Assembly (NCBI GenBank): GCA_937916195.1
Contig: CALFTO010000018.1
Coordinates: 1 to 16,588 of the forward strand
Reading direction: 5' to 3'
DNA from: an uncultured Clostridia bacterium
GTDB taxonomy: Bacteria; Bacillota; Clostridia; Oscillospirales; Acutalibacteraceae
DNA length: 16,588 bases
Shown here: positions 8,076-14,121 of the stretch, one piece after another
How the letters are laid out: each line of letters opens with the position of its first letter
Numbering within the stretch: position 1 is the stretch's first letter
Made by a program: the position numbers and the translations under genes
Notes under the pieces: model-generated
The model's database searches: none
Seen by the model: the letters and a program-made list of their open reading frames with translations, nothing else
What the model was told of the DNA's origin: nothing

Positions 8076-8107
8076 TTGACAAATTGATTAAAAATAATTA
8101 CTATAAT
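8076..8107 (+). promoter_or_regulatory. Promoter of the acyl carrier protein gene
   Basis: A perfect TTGACA (8076-8081) is followed by a perfect TATAAT (8102-8107), but the spacer is 20 bp. The hexamer at the ideal 17-bp spacing is TACTAT (8099-8104). Either pairing would start transcription about 30 bases before the gene. Confidence 0.65.
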
Positions 8108-8141
8108 CAATGTATGATTACTTGACGGGAGGTGTTATATG

Positions 8142-8363
8142 ATGTTTGAAAAAATCCGCGAAATTATTTGCGAACAGCTCGAATTAGAAGAAGACATGGT
8201 TACTATGGACGCAGTTCTTCTTGAGGACCTTGGTGCTGACAGTATTGACCTTGCAGACCTTGTTATGACTTTTGAAGATGAATTCGATTTGGAAATCTCT
8301 GACGAAGACCTTGAAAATATTAAAACAGTTGGCGATATTGTTAAATTTATCGAAGAGAACTAA
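8142..8363 (+). CDS. acpP: Acyl carrier protein
   Basis: A 73-residue, strongly acidic four-helix ACP. The phosphopantetheine site is LGADSIDLADL with Ser34, and Asp-Ser-Ile replaces the common Asp-Ser-Leu. It carries acyl chains as thioesters for fatty-acid or related synthesis in the cytoplasm. GGGAGGTG at 8127-8134 is a strong ribosome site. Two adjacent ATGs compete (8139 and 8142), and I prefer the second for spacing and because ACPs often begin MFEKI or similar. The gene is transcribed alone, with its own promoter and terminator, and no fab genes are close. It could be the housekeeping ACP or a specialised second copy. Confidence 0.92.
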   Translation: MFEKIREIICEQLELEEDMVTMDAVLLEDLGADSIDLADLVMTFEDEFDLEISDEDLENIKTVGDIVKFIEEN

Positions 8364-8392
8364 TTTTATTAAATTATTATTTTAATATTAAG

Positions 8393-8427
8393 CAGGGACG
8401 AGGCTTACAACCGTCCCTGTAATTTTT
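8393..8427 (+). terminator. Intrinsic terminator after the ACP gene
   Basis: CAGGGACG (8393-8400) pairs with CGTCCCTG (8412-8419) in an eight-base perfect stem with an 11-base loop, followed by TAATTTTT. It lies 20 bases before the proS ribosome site, so proS must depend on read-through or on a weak promoter in the AT-rich 8364-8392 stretch that I cannot define. Confidence 0.75.
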
Positions 8428-8455
8428 AGAAAAATATTCAGAAAGGATGTTGACC

Positions 8456-9892
8456 ATGGCTGAACAGAAAAAAATGGTTGAGGAAATTACCTCAATGGAC
8501 GTGGACTTTGCCAAATGGTACACCGACGTGGTAAAAAAAGCAGAGCTCGTTGAATATACAAGTGTTAAAGGATGTATGGTTATTCGACCTTACGGCTATG
8601 CGATTTGGGAGAATATTCAGAAAACCCTTGATGCAATGTTCAAAGAAACAGGGCACGAAAATGTTTGTATGCCTATGTTTATCCCTGAGAGCTTGCTCAA
8701 TAAAGAAAAAGACCATGTTGAAGGCTTTGCCCCCGAGGTTGCTTGGGTAACTCACGGCGGCAGTGAAAAACTTGAGGAGCGTCTTTGTGTTCGACCTACA
8801 TCAGAAACTCTTTTCTGTGAGCATTATGCTAATATAATTCAGTCTTACCGCGATTTGCCCAAGCTTTATAATCAGTGGGTATCAGTTGTTCGTTGGGAAA
8901 AGACTACAAGACCTTTCCTTCGCACAAGAGAATTCTTGTGGCAAGAGGGACACACAATTCACGCAACTGCAGAAGAGGCACAGGAAGAAACAATCAGAAT
9001 GCTTAATGTGTATGCTGACTTCTGTGAGAATTATCTTGCAATGCCCGTTGTTAAGGGCGTAAAAACTGCAAAAGAGCGTTTCGCAGGTGCAGAAGATACA
9101 TATACTATTGAAGCACTTATGCACGACGGTAAGGCTTTGCAGTCAGCAACAAGCCATTATTTCGGTGACGGTTTTGCGCGTGCTTTCGGAATTCAGTTCC
9201 AAGATAAAGACAATAAATTAAAGCACCCATTCCAGACTTCATGGGGTTGTACAACTCGTCTTATCGGTGCAATTATTATGACACACGGTGACGATAACGG
9301 TCTTGTTCTTCCACCTAAAATTTCACCCGTTCAGGTTGTTGTAATTCCTGTTGCGGCTCACAAGGCAGGCGTTAAGGAAAAGGCAAGCGAGGTTTATGAA
9401 AATCTCAAGAAAATCTGCCGTGCAAAGATTGATTTGAGCGATAACTCACCCGGCTGGAAGTATGCTGAATATGAAATGAAGGGCGTTCCGCTTCGTGTGG
9501 AATTAGGCCCTCGCGATATTGAGAATAATCAGTGCGTAATTGTTCGTCGCGATACAAGAGAAAAGTATTTTGTATCTCTTGACGAGTTAGAAACAAAAAT
9601 CCCAGAATTACTCGAAGCAGTTCATCAGGGACTTTACAATTCAGCACTTGAACGTCGCAGCAATATGACTTTCGTTGCTAATAATATGGACGAAATGATT
9701 GACATTGCAGAAAACAAGCCCGGATTTATCAAGGCCATGTGGTGCGGCGACCGTGAGTGTGAAGATGCACTTAAAGAGCAGGCAGGTGTTTCATCTCGTT
9801 GCATTCCCTTTATGCAAGAGAAAATCGGCGAAACTTGTGTATGCTGTGGTAAACCCGCAGACAAAATGCTCTATTGGGGTAAAGCATATTAA
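8456..9892 (+). CDS. proS: Prolyl-tRNA synthetase, short archaeal/eukaryotic-like type
   Basis: A 478-residue class II synthetase that charges tRNA-Pro with proline. It lacks the INS editing insertion of the long bacterial type and carries instead the extra C-terminal zinc-like domain of the ProS3 type. Visible features are the proline/ATP motif RPTSET (113-118), motif 2 [16 protein letters not shown] (152-167), and motif 3 [22 protein letters not shown]. An anticodon-binding domain begins near [12 protein letters not shown]. The C-terminus has CGDREC and CVCCGK, ending with Tyr. AAAGGA at 8442-8447 sets the start at ATG 8456, not the ATG at 8447 inside the ribosome site. No T-box leader is present: the gap to the ACP gene is too short and is filled by a terminator. 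Without an editing domain, a free-standing Ala-tRNA(Pro) deacylase may exist elsewhere. Confidence 0.95.
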   Translation: MAEQKKMVEEITSMDVDFAKWYTDVVKKAELVEYTSVKGCMVIRPYGYAIWENIQKTLDAMFKETGHENVCMPMFIPESLLNKEKDHVEGFAPEVAWVTHGGSEKLEERLCVRPTSETLFCEHYANIIQSYRDLPKLYNQWVSVVRWEKTTRPFLRTREFLWQEGHTIHATAEEAQEETIRMLNVYADFCENYLAMPVVKGVKTAKERFAGAEDTYTIEALMHDGKALQSATSHYFGDGFARAFGIQFQDKDNKLKHPFQTSWGCTTRLIGAIIMTHGDDNGLVLPPKISPVQVVVIPVAAHKAGVKEKASEVYENLKKICRAKIDLSDNSPGWKYAEYEMKGVPLRVELGPRDIENNQCVIVRRDTREKYFVSLDELETKIPELLEAVHQGLYNSALERRSNMTFVANNMDEMIDIAENKPGFIKAMWCGDRECEDALKEQAGVSSRCIPFMQEKIGETCVCCGKPADKMLYWGKAY

Positions 9893-9893
9893 T

Positions 9894-9912
9894 TGCAAGA
9901 CTGCGTCTTGCA
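9894..9912. repeat. Perfect 8-bp-stem hairpin just after proS
   Basis: TGCAAGAC and GTCTTGCA pair perfectly around a TGC loop, two bases after the proS stop. It has no following T-tract, so it is a weak terminator candidate. It may instead stabilise the proS mRNA 3' end or belong to the adjacent hairpin array. Confidence 0.6.
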
Positions 9913-9913
9913 G

Positions 9914-10084
9914 CGATATAAATTCCTTGCGGAATTTACGATATGCCTAACGGCTCGATATGTGTTACACACTCGATATGTTCACTTTGTGAACGAGAAT
10001 TTATGTCATATCGAGTTTGAGCGTTAGCGGAAACATATCGATTTTGCGAAGCAAAAATATCGAGCAATCGAAGATTGCATATCG
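9914..10084. repeat. Nested palindromic hairpin array with eight CGATAT/ATATCG units
   Basis: Four CGATAT hexamers (9914, 9939, 9956, 9974) are followed by four in the opposite sense, ATATCG (10008, 10035, 10057, 10079), so the whole 171-bp block has dyad symmetry. Between the units sit small palindromes: TAAATTCC/GGAATTTA (9919-9938), TGTGT/ACACA (9961-9971), GTTCAC/GTGAAC (9980-9994), TTTTGC/GCAAAA (10042-10056) and GCAATC/GATTGC (10064-10078). Nothing in it looks coding. The likeliest explanation is a non-coding dispersed palindromic element; a structured RNA is an alternative. Confidence 0.7.
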
Positions 10085-10099
10085 ATAAAATGAAAGATT

Positions 10100-10136
10100 A
10101 AAAAGGACTCAACCGTTATGGCTGAGTCCTTCTTTA
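10100..10136. terminator. Bidirectional terminator between proS and the convergent acyltransferase gene
   Basis: AAGGACTCA (10103-10111) pairs with TGAGTCCTT (10123-10131) around an 11-base loop. T-rich sequence follows on the plus strand (TCTTT) and, read on the minus strand, TTTTTAATC. It starts three bases beyond the stop of the minus-strand acyltransferase gene and serves both convergent units. Confidence 0.85.
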
Positions 10137-11414
10137 TTCATTTGCAATTTTAAACATTTCTTCTGTTGCAAGAGCAAGTTTTGTTACAATATTCTTGCGC
10201 TTTGGCGTGCAATAAAATGAATCGTTTGTGGTTGAAATCTCAAAACAGTCAACGCCCTTAAGCTGATTAAAACCATATTCAATATGTAAGCTATAAAGAC
10301 CTTTTGTCTGCCTTTGAATTCTGTAATCGTGTCCGTTATAATGACCTTCAATTACAAATCCGTTTTCTAAATCGTGGATAACTTTTCCTTTACCAAGAGG
10401 CACGTAATCAAGCACATTTGGTTGTGAAGTAACTTCAAGCTCTTCTTCATAATAATACTTGCCCTGTAAAATTTCGTTTCTTACATTTTCACGTTCCCAT
10501 TTGTACCAATCGGGAATATGAGAAAACTCGGTTTCGCCGTTTAAGGCTTTAAGCTCGCCAAGAGTGGTCATTTCCCACTTTTTACCGCATTCTTCACAGA
10601 AAAGGTGAACGCCCTTTGAATTCATTTTGTGTTCAGTTTTACAAGCAGGGCATTGATAAAGCACTTTGTGAAGCCCCTCTGCACGCTTTTTGTGTTTAAT
10701 GACAATGTTATTCTCTTTCTGCCATTTGAAATCATCATAGGTCATTTCGCGACGAATTATCTCGTTAATTTCATCCACAGACTTTTCTGTAACCTGTTCG
10801 GCGGTTAAAACTTGCTTTACAGTTGCGTGAAAAGGTGCTTTTCTGTAAGTGGCGCTTGCCCAGAACGGCAAATTCAGATAATTTCCGTGATTGAGCATAA
10901 CTACCAGGGGAACTTTGTTTTTCTTAACAAGCTTGCCGATAGCATCGGGCAGAACTGATTGAGTTCCGTCAGGTGTATATCTTGCTTCGGGATACATGCA
11001 GAACACATCACCAAATTCGTGCAAAACCTTTTTGCAGGAACGAACAAGTGCGGTGTCGGTTGTGAATTTGTGAGTGCAGATACAACCCGCCTTTTCCATT
11101 ATTTTCGGGAAAAGGTGAAATACATTAAACGCAGCAACAACATTAACCTTGTGCGGATAAGTAGCTCTGAAAAGCATTGTAAGATCCATAAACTGCATAT
11201 GATTTGATAAAAGTATATAGGGCGGTTTTAATCCGTCCATATTTATTTTATCAATTTTGTAACCGGCTCTGATGAAAGAGAGAAATAATGATGAAAGTCG
11301 GTAAGCACCTTTTGTAATGTTGTCCGGCTGTTTTACAGGAACTTTACCAACCGCATAATGTTTTATTTCTTCGGGATAAATAATTTCTTTAAGATATTCT
11401 CTTTGTTCATTCAT
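10134..11414 (-). CDS. PlsC-like 1-acylglycerol-3-phosphate acyltransferase with zinc ribbon and C-terminal domain, copy 1
   Basis: A 426-residue protein whose first 230 residues are a lysophospholipid acyltransferase domain: the HX4D motif in SNHMQFMD (His72, Asp77) and the acidic motif YPEARYT with Glu143. In the classical family the latter reads FPEGTR. After it comes a zinc ribbon with CPAC (Cys255, Cys258) and CEEC (Cys273, Cys276), then about 130 residues of predicted beta-rich sequence ending ATEEMFKIA. Standard PlsC proteins are about 240 residues and lack both additions. By family it would transfer an acyl chain to a lysophospholipid at the inner membrane face; acceptor and acyl donor are unknown. 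It follows its paralogue by 12 bases, with only a weak ribosome site, so it depends on the upstream promoter. Confidence 0.8.
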   Translation of the reverse strand: MNEQREYLKEIIYPEEIKHYAVGKVPVKQPDNITKGAYRLSSLFLSFIRAGYKIDKINMDGLKPPYILLSNHMQFMDLTMLFRATYPHKVNVVAAFNVFHLFPKIMEKAGCICTHKFTTDTALVRSCKKVLHEFGDVFCMYPEARYTPDGTQSVLPDAIGKLVKKNKVPLVVMLNHGNYLNLPFWASATYRKAPFHATVKQVLTAEQVTEKSVDEINEIIRREMTYDDFKWQKENNIVIKHKKRAEGLHKVLYQCPACKTEHKMNSKGVHLFCEECGKKWEMTTLGELKALNGETEFSHIPDWYKWERENVRNEILQGKYYYEEELEVTSQPNVLDYVPLGKGKVIHDLENGFVIEGHYNGHDYRIQRQTKGLYSLHIEYGFNQLKGVDCFEISTTNDSFYCTPKRKNIVTKLALATEEMFKIANE

Positions 11415-11426
11415 AATAAATTACCA

Positions 11427-12728
11427 TTACTGTTGTAAAGCGGTTGCTTTGGTTGTTGATTGGCTTGCAATTTTATACATTTCTTCTGTGGCAAGCATAA
11501 GCTTTGTGCCCACGTCTTTTTTGTTGGCTATGCAATAAATTGAATCGTTTTTAACCGAAACATCAAAGCAATCTTGTTTGTCGAGCTTGCCGAAATCAAA
11601 TTCAATGTGCAAGGTGTAAAGAGTTTTAGTTGCACGCTGAATTCTGTAATCGTTGCCGTTATAATGACCTTCAATTACAAATCCGTTTTCAAAGTCGTGA
11701 GTAACACGCGCTTCGCCCAAATCAATAAAAGTATCACCTGGGAGTGAAAATGCGTGAACAGTATCTTCAAAATAATATGTACCGTCAAGAATTTCTTGGC
11801 GCACGCATTCCCTTTGCCATTCATACCAATCGGGTGCGTGTGAAAATTCTGTTTCGCCGTCAGTAGCCTTTAATTCGCCAAGCTCGGTGAATTCCCACTT
11901 TTTGCCGCATTCTTCACAGAAAAGGTAAATTCCCTTGCTGTTCATTTTGTGCTCTGCATTACAATGGGGGCATTTGTAAAGAACCTTGTTAAGTCCCTCT
12001 GCTCTGAAATCCTCGGTAATTCTAATATTATTCTCTTTCTGCCACTCATATTCGTCATAATACATTTCGCGCTGAATAACTTCATTGATTTCTTCAACGC
12101 TCATTCTCTCGATTTCTTCCACGGTGAGCACTTGCTTCATTGTTGCGTGGAACGGAGTTTTTCTGTATTTTCTGAAGTTCCAGAAAGGTGCGTTGAGATA
12201 ATTGCCGTGGTGAATCATCACAACAAGGGGCACTTTGTTTTTCTTAACAAGCTTGCCCACAACTTCGGGGATAAGTGCCGTTGTGCCGATATTTGAATAT
12301 CTTGCCTCAGGGTACATACAAAGAATATCACCATATTCGTGAAGCACCTTGTGGCAGGCACGGATAAGACTAATATCAGTTGTGAACTTGCGGTGGCAGG
12401 CACAACCTAATTTTTCCATAATTTTCGCCATTCCAACATAGCCGTCAAGAGTAGCAATGTTATTGAAATTGTATGGATGTACCGCTTTAAAGCTTACAAT
12501 GAAATCTGCAAACTGTGTGTGGTTGCAAAGAAGAATATATGGTGGCTTTAAGCCTTCCATATTAATTTTTTCAATGGTACTTCCGCCACGCACAACAAAT
12601 TTAAGAATAAAACGGCAGATGTTATACGCCAAGCCCTTATAGAACTTATTTTGTCTGTCGGGAATGGTTTTAGGAAGATATATTTCTAAATCTTCGGGAT
12701 ATACAATGTAATCCTTAATCTCGTTCAT
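11427..12728 (-). CDS. PlsC-like acyltransferase with zinc ribbon and C-terminal domain, copy 2
   Basis: A 433-residue paralogue of the downstream gene, collinear along almost its whole length. HX4D is CNHTQFAD (His70, Asp75), the acidic motif is YPEARYS with Glu141, and the zinc ribbon has CPHC (253, 256) and CEEC (271, 274). The same C-terminal domain follows, and about 20 extra residues end in SQSTTKATALQQ. I place the start at ATG 12728, seven bases after AAGGGTG. The longer reading from ATG 12761 would begin inside the operator-like repeat. The two copies form one operon driven by a good promoter with a palindrome over the expected transcription start. Lysophosphatidate acyltransferase activity is a family expectation; the divergent motif III leaves room for another acyl acceptor. 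Confidence 0.8.
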   Translation of the reverse strand: MNEIKDYIVYPEDLEIYLPKTIPDRQNKFYKGLAYNICRFILKFVVRGGSTIEKINMEGLKPPYILLCNHTQFADFIVSFKAVHPYNFNNIATLDGYVGMAKIMEKLGCACHRKFTTDISLIRACHKVLHEYGDILCMYPEARYSNIGTTALIPEVVGKLVKKNKVPLVVMIHHGNYLNAPFWNFRKYRKTPFHATMKQVLTVEEIERMSVEEINEVIQREMYYDEYEWQKENNIRITEDFRAEGLNKVLYKCPHCNAEHKMNSKGIYLFCEECGKKWEFTELGELKATDGETEFSHAPDWYEWQRECVRQEILDGTYYFEDTVHAFSLPGDTFIDLGEARVTHDFENGFVIEGHYNGNDYRIQRATKTLYTLHIEFDFGKLDKQDCFDVSVKNDSIYCIANKKDVGTKLMLATEEMYKIASQSTTKATALQQ

Positions 12729-12743
12729 AAAATCACCCTTAAA

Positions 12744-12770
12744 GGTTACATTTGTAACCAATTTGTAACT
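12744..12770 (-). promoter_or_regulatory. Operator-like palindrome and direct repeat upstream of the acyltransferase operon
   Basis: On the minus strand the sequence just after the -10 box contains GTTACAAAT twice, 11 bases apart, and the second copy is the left part of a 16-bp palindrome, GGTTACA-AA-TGTAACC (12744-12759). It spans the expected start of transcription, which is where a repressor would sit. The regulator is not identified. Confidence 0.55.
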
Positions 12771-12799
12771 ATTTTAACATACTTAACATCATTTATCAA
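12771..12799 (-). promoter_or_regulatory. Sigma-A-type promoter of the acyltransferase operon
   Basis: Read on the minus strand, TTGATA (12799-12794) and TAAAAT (12776-12771) are separated by exactly 17 bp. Each hexamer has one mismatch to consensus. The promoter lies in the 94-base gap after the pseudouridine synthase gene. Confidence 0.7.
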
Positions 12800-12822
12800 G
12801 TGTGTTGTTTTTGGTAGTGAAA

Positions 12823-13701
12823 TCAGTCTTTTACAAATTGTGAAATATCTGGTGGCAGGGGAGAACTGATTTCAATTTCCTCATTAGTGACGGGGTGGGT
12901 AAATCGACAATAACAGCAATGAAGTGCCTGACGTGAAATGTCGTCACGGGGTGTGCCATACATTGTGTCGCCGGTGAGGGGAGTTCCCATTGAGGCAAAA
13001 TGCACGCGGATTTGATGTGTTCTGCCCGTTACTAAATGAATGTGCAAAAGAGTTCTGCCGTTGTGGTGTGATACCGCTTTCCACTCGGTAATTGCACGCT
13101 CGCCTCGTTCGTCAACTGTGCGGATTGTGAGTATCGGGTCGGGGCGGTAAATGGGCTTGTCAATTACGCCCTCACCCTCGTAAATACCCTCGCAGACGGC
13201 GAAATATTCCTTATAAACCTTGCCCGAAAGCTTGGCGGCGGTGAATTTGTTAAGAGCGCAGATTACAACCCCCGAAGTACCGCGGTCAAGTCTGCCAACT
13301 GAACGAAAAACAGCCTCTTTGCCCTGCTTTTTAAGGTGATAAGACACCGCATTCGCCAAGGTGTCACCCTGATGATTGTGTGATGGGTGCAGAGGAAGAC
13401 CTGCGGGCTTGTCAATAATCAGCAAATCGTCGTCCTCATAAAGAATTGTCAAATCATATGGCATTGGCTCAACGATTTTGTGCTTGTGGTCTTTTTGTTC
13501 GGGTAAATGAAGGCATAACAAATCCCCCGAATGCAAAACGTCAACGGTGCGGATATGCTCGCCGTTGCAGGTAATACCGTCGGGAATATTCTTAAGGTGG
13601 CGGATAAGTCGTGCTGAAGCCTCAATTTCTTCTTTTAAAAAGGTCAGCACCCGCTCACCGTCATATTTTTCTGTAATTTTAAACTTCAAATATCTTTCCA
13701 T
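12823..13701 (-). CDS. RluA-family RNA pseudouridine synthase
   Basis: A 292-residue (counted from ATG 13701) pseudouridine synthase that isomerises uridines in rRNA or tRNA. An N-terminal S4-like region (about 15-70) is followed by the catalytic domain: LYEDDDLLIIDKPAGLPLHPS (88-108) and the signature GRLDRGTSG with catalytic Asp139. The C-terminal LVTGRTHQIRVHFASMGTPLTGD is a typical RluA block. Which uridine is modified cannot be read from sequence. No ribosome site precedes ATG 13701; instead an extended -10 box ends six bases before it. A TTG at 13689 has GGAAAG just upstream and is the alternative start. The downstream acyltransferase operon has its own promoter. Confidence 0.9.
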   Translation of the reverse strand: MERYLKFKITEKYDGERVLTFLKEEIEASARLIRHLKNIPDGITCNGEHIRTVDVLHSGDLLCLHLPEQKDHKHKIVEPMPYDLTILYEDDDLLIIDKPAGLPLHPSHNHQGDTLANAVSYHLKKQGKEAVFRSVGRLDRGTSGVVICALNKFTAAKLSGKVYKEYFAVCEGIYEGEGVIDKPIYRPDPILTIRTVDERGERAITEWKAVSHHNGRTLLHIHLVTGRTHQIRVHFASMGTPLTGDTMYGTPRDDISRQALHCCYCRFTHPVTNEEIEISSPLPPDISQFVKD

Positions 13702-13703
13702 AC

Positions 13704-13731
13704 TTGCATTATAGCACAAAAAGAGTATAAT
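13704..13731 (+). promoter_or_regulatory. Promoter of the PII-like/antiporter operon
   Basis: TTGCAT (13704-13709) and a perfect TATAAT (13726-13731) are 16 bp apart. The -35 box overlaps the minus-strand -10 box of the pseudouridine synthase gene, so both promoters cannot be occupied at once. Confidence 0.55.
13708..13716 (-). promoter_or_regulatory. Extended -10 promoter of the RluA-family gene
   Basis: The minus strand reads TGCTATAAT, the extended -10 form (TG-N-TATAAT), which often functions without a good -35. It ends six bases before ATG 13701, which puts the expected first transcribed base at or next to the start codon. Confidence 0.5.
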
Positions 13732-13776
13732 ATAAAGACGAAAAATCCTTAATATTTATTTAAGAAAGGTGATTTT

Positions 13777-14121
13777 ATGCAATTACTTATTCTCATATTA
13801 CATAATTCACGCCATATGGACAAAACCTTGGCTCTTATGATGGAATCGGGCATTCACGGTGGCTCGCTTTTAGATTGCGAGGGCGTTTTGCAGGCAATGA
13901 GCCACAATTCTGTTGAGCCTCCGCCAATTTTTGGCTCACTTCGTCAATATCTTAACCCCGAGCGCGGTGCAATGAACAAAATTCTCATTTCTGCCCTTGA
14001 GGACGGTCAGGTTGACACCGTTAAGAAAATCGTAAACGAGGTTACGGGTGGACTTGACAAGGCAAATACAGGTATTCTTATGACTTTACCAATTCTTACA
14101 ATCGAGGGACTTGCAAAATAA
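13777..14121 (+). CDS. Small PII-like (GlnB-fold) signalling protein, partner of the antiporter
   Basis: A 114-residue soluble protein. Its pattern follows the ferredoxin-like PII fold: strand QLLILILH (2-9), helix MDKTLALMMESG (14-25), strand GGSLLDCEG (28-36), then a loop rich in Pro and polar residues (38-62). A second half has strand, helix DTVKKIVNEVTG and the strand-plus-tail TGILMTLPILTIEGL, resembling the PII C-terminus. The classical PII uridylylation-loop signatures are absent, so it would be a PII-like rather than true GlnB protein. AAAGGTG at 13765-13771 is a good ribosome site. Its stop overlaps the antiporter start by one base (TAATG), so the two products are made together. Regulation of the antiporter through a nucleotide or metabolite is inference; the fold call itself is moderately confident. 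Confidence 0.6.
   Translation: MQLLILILHNSRHMDKTLALMMESGIHGGSLLDCEGVLQAMSHNSVEPPPIFGSLRQYLNPERGAMNKILISALEDGQVDTVKKIVNEVTGGLDKANTGILMTLPILTIEGLAK

Noticed and set aside
8364..8455. T-box leader upstream of prolyl-tRNA synthetase
   Set aside because: Only 92 bases separate the genes and they hold an ordinary intrinsic terminator; there is no room for stem I or the T-box consensus.
9954..9981. Two direct copies of CTCGATATGT 18 bases apart, suggesting a CRISPR or iteron array
   Set aside because: Repeats are too short and too few, spacers are themselves palindromic, and the units reverse orientation in mid-array; no cas or rep gene is near.
12729..12761. An 11-residue N-terminal extension of acyltransferase copy 2 from the ATG at 12761
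   Set aside because: It would be encoded within the operator-like repeat, close to the transcription start, while ATG 12728 has a well-placed AAGGGTG site and matches the paralogue's N-terminus.
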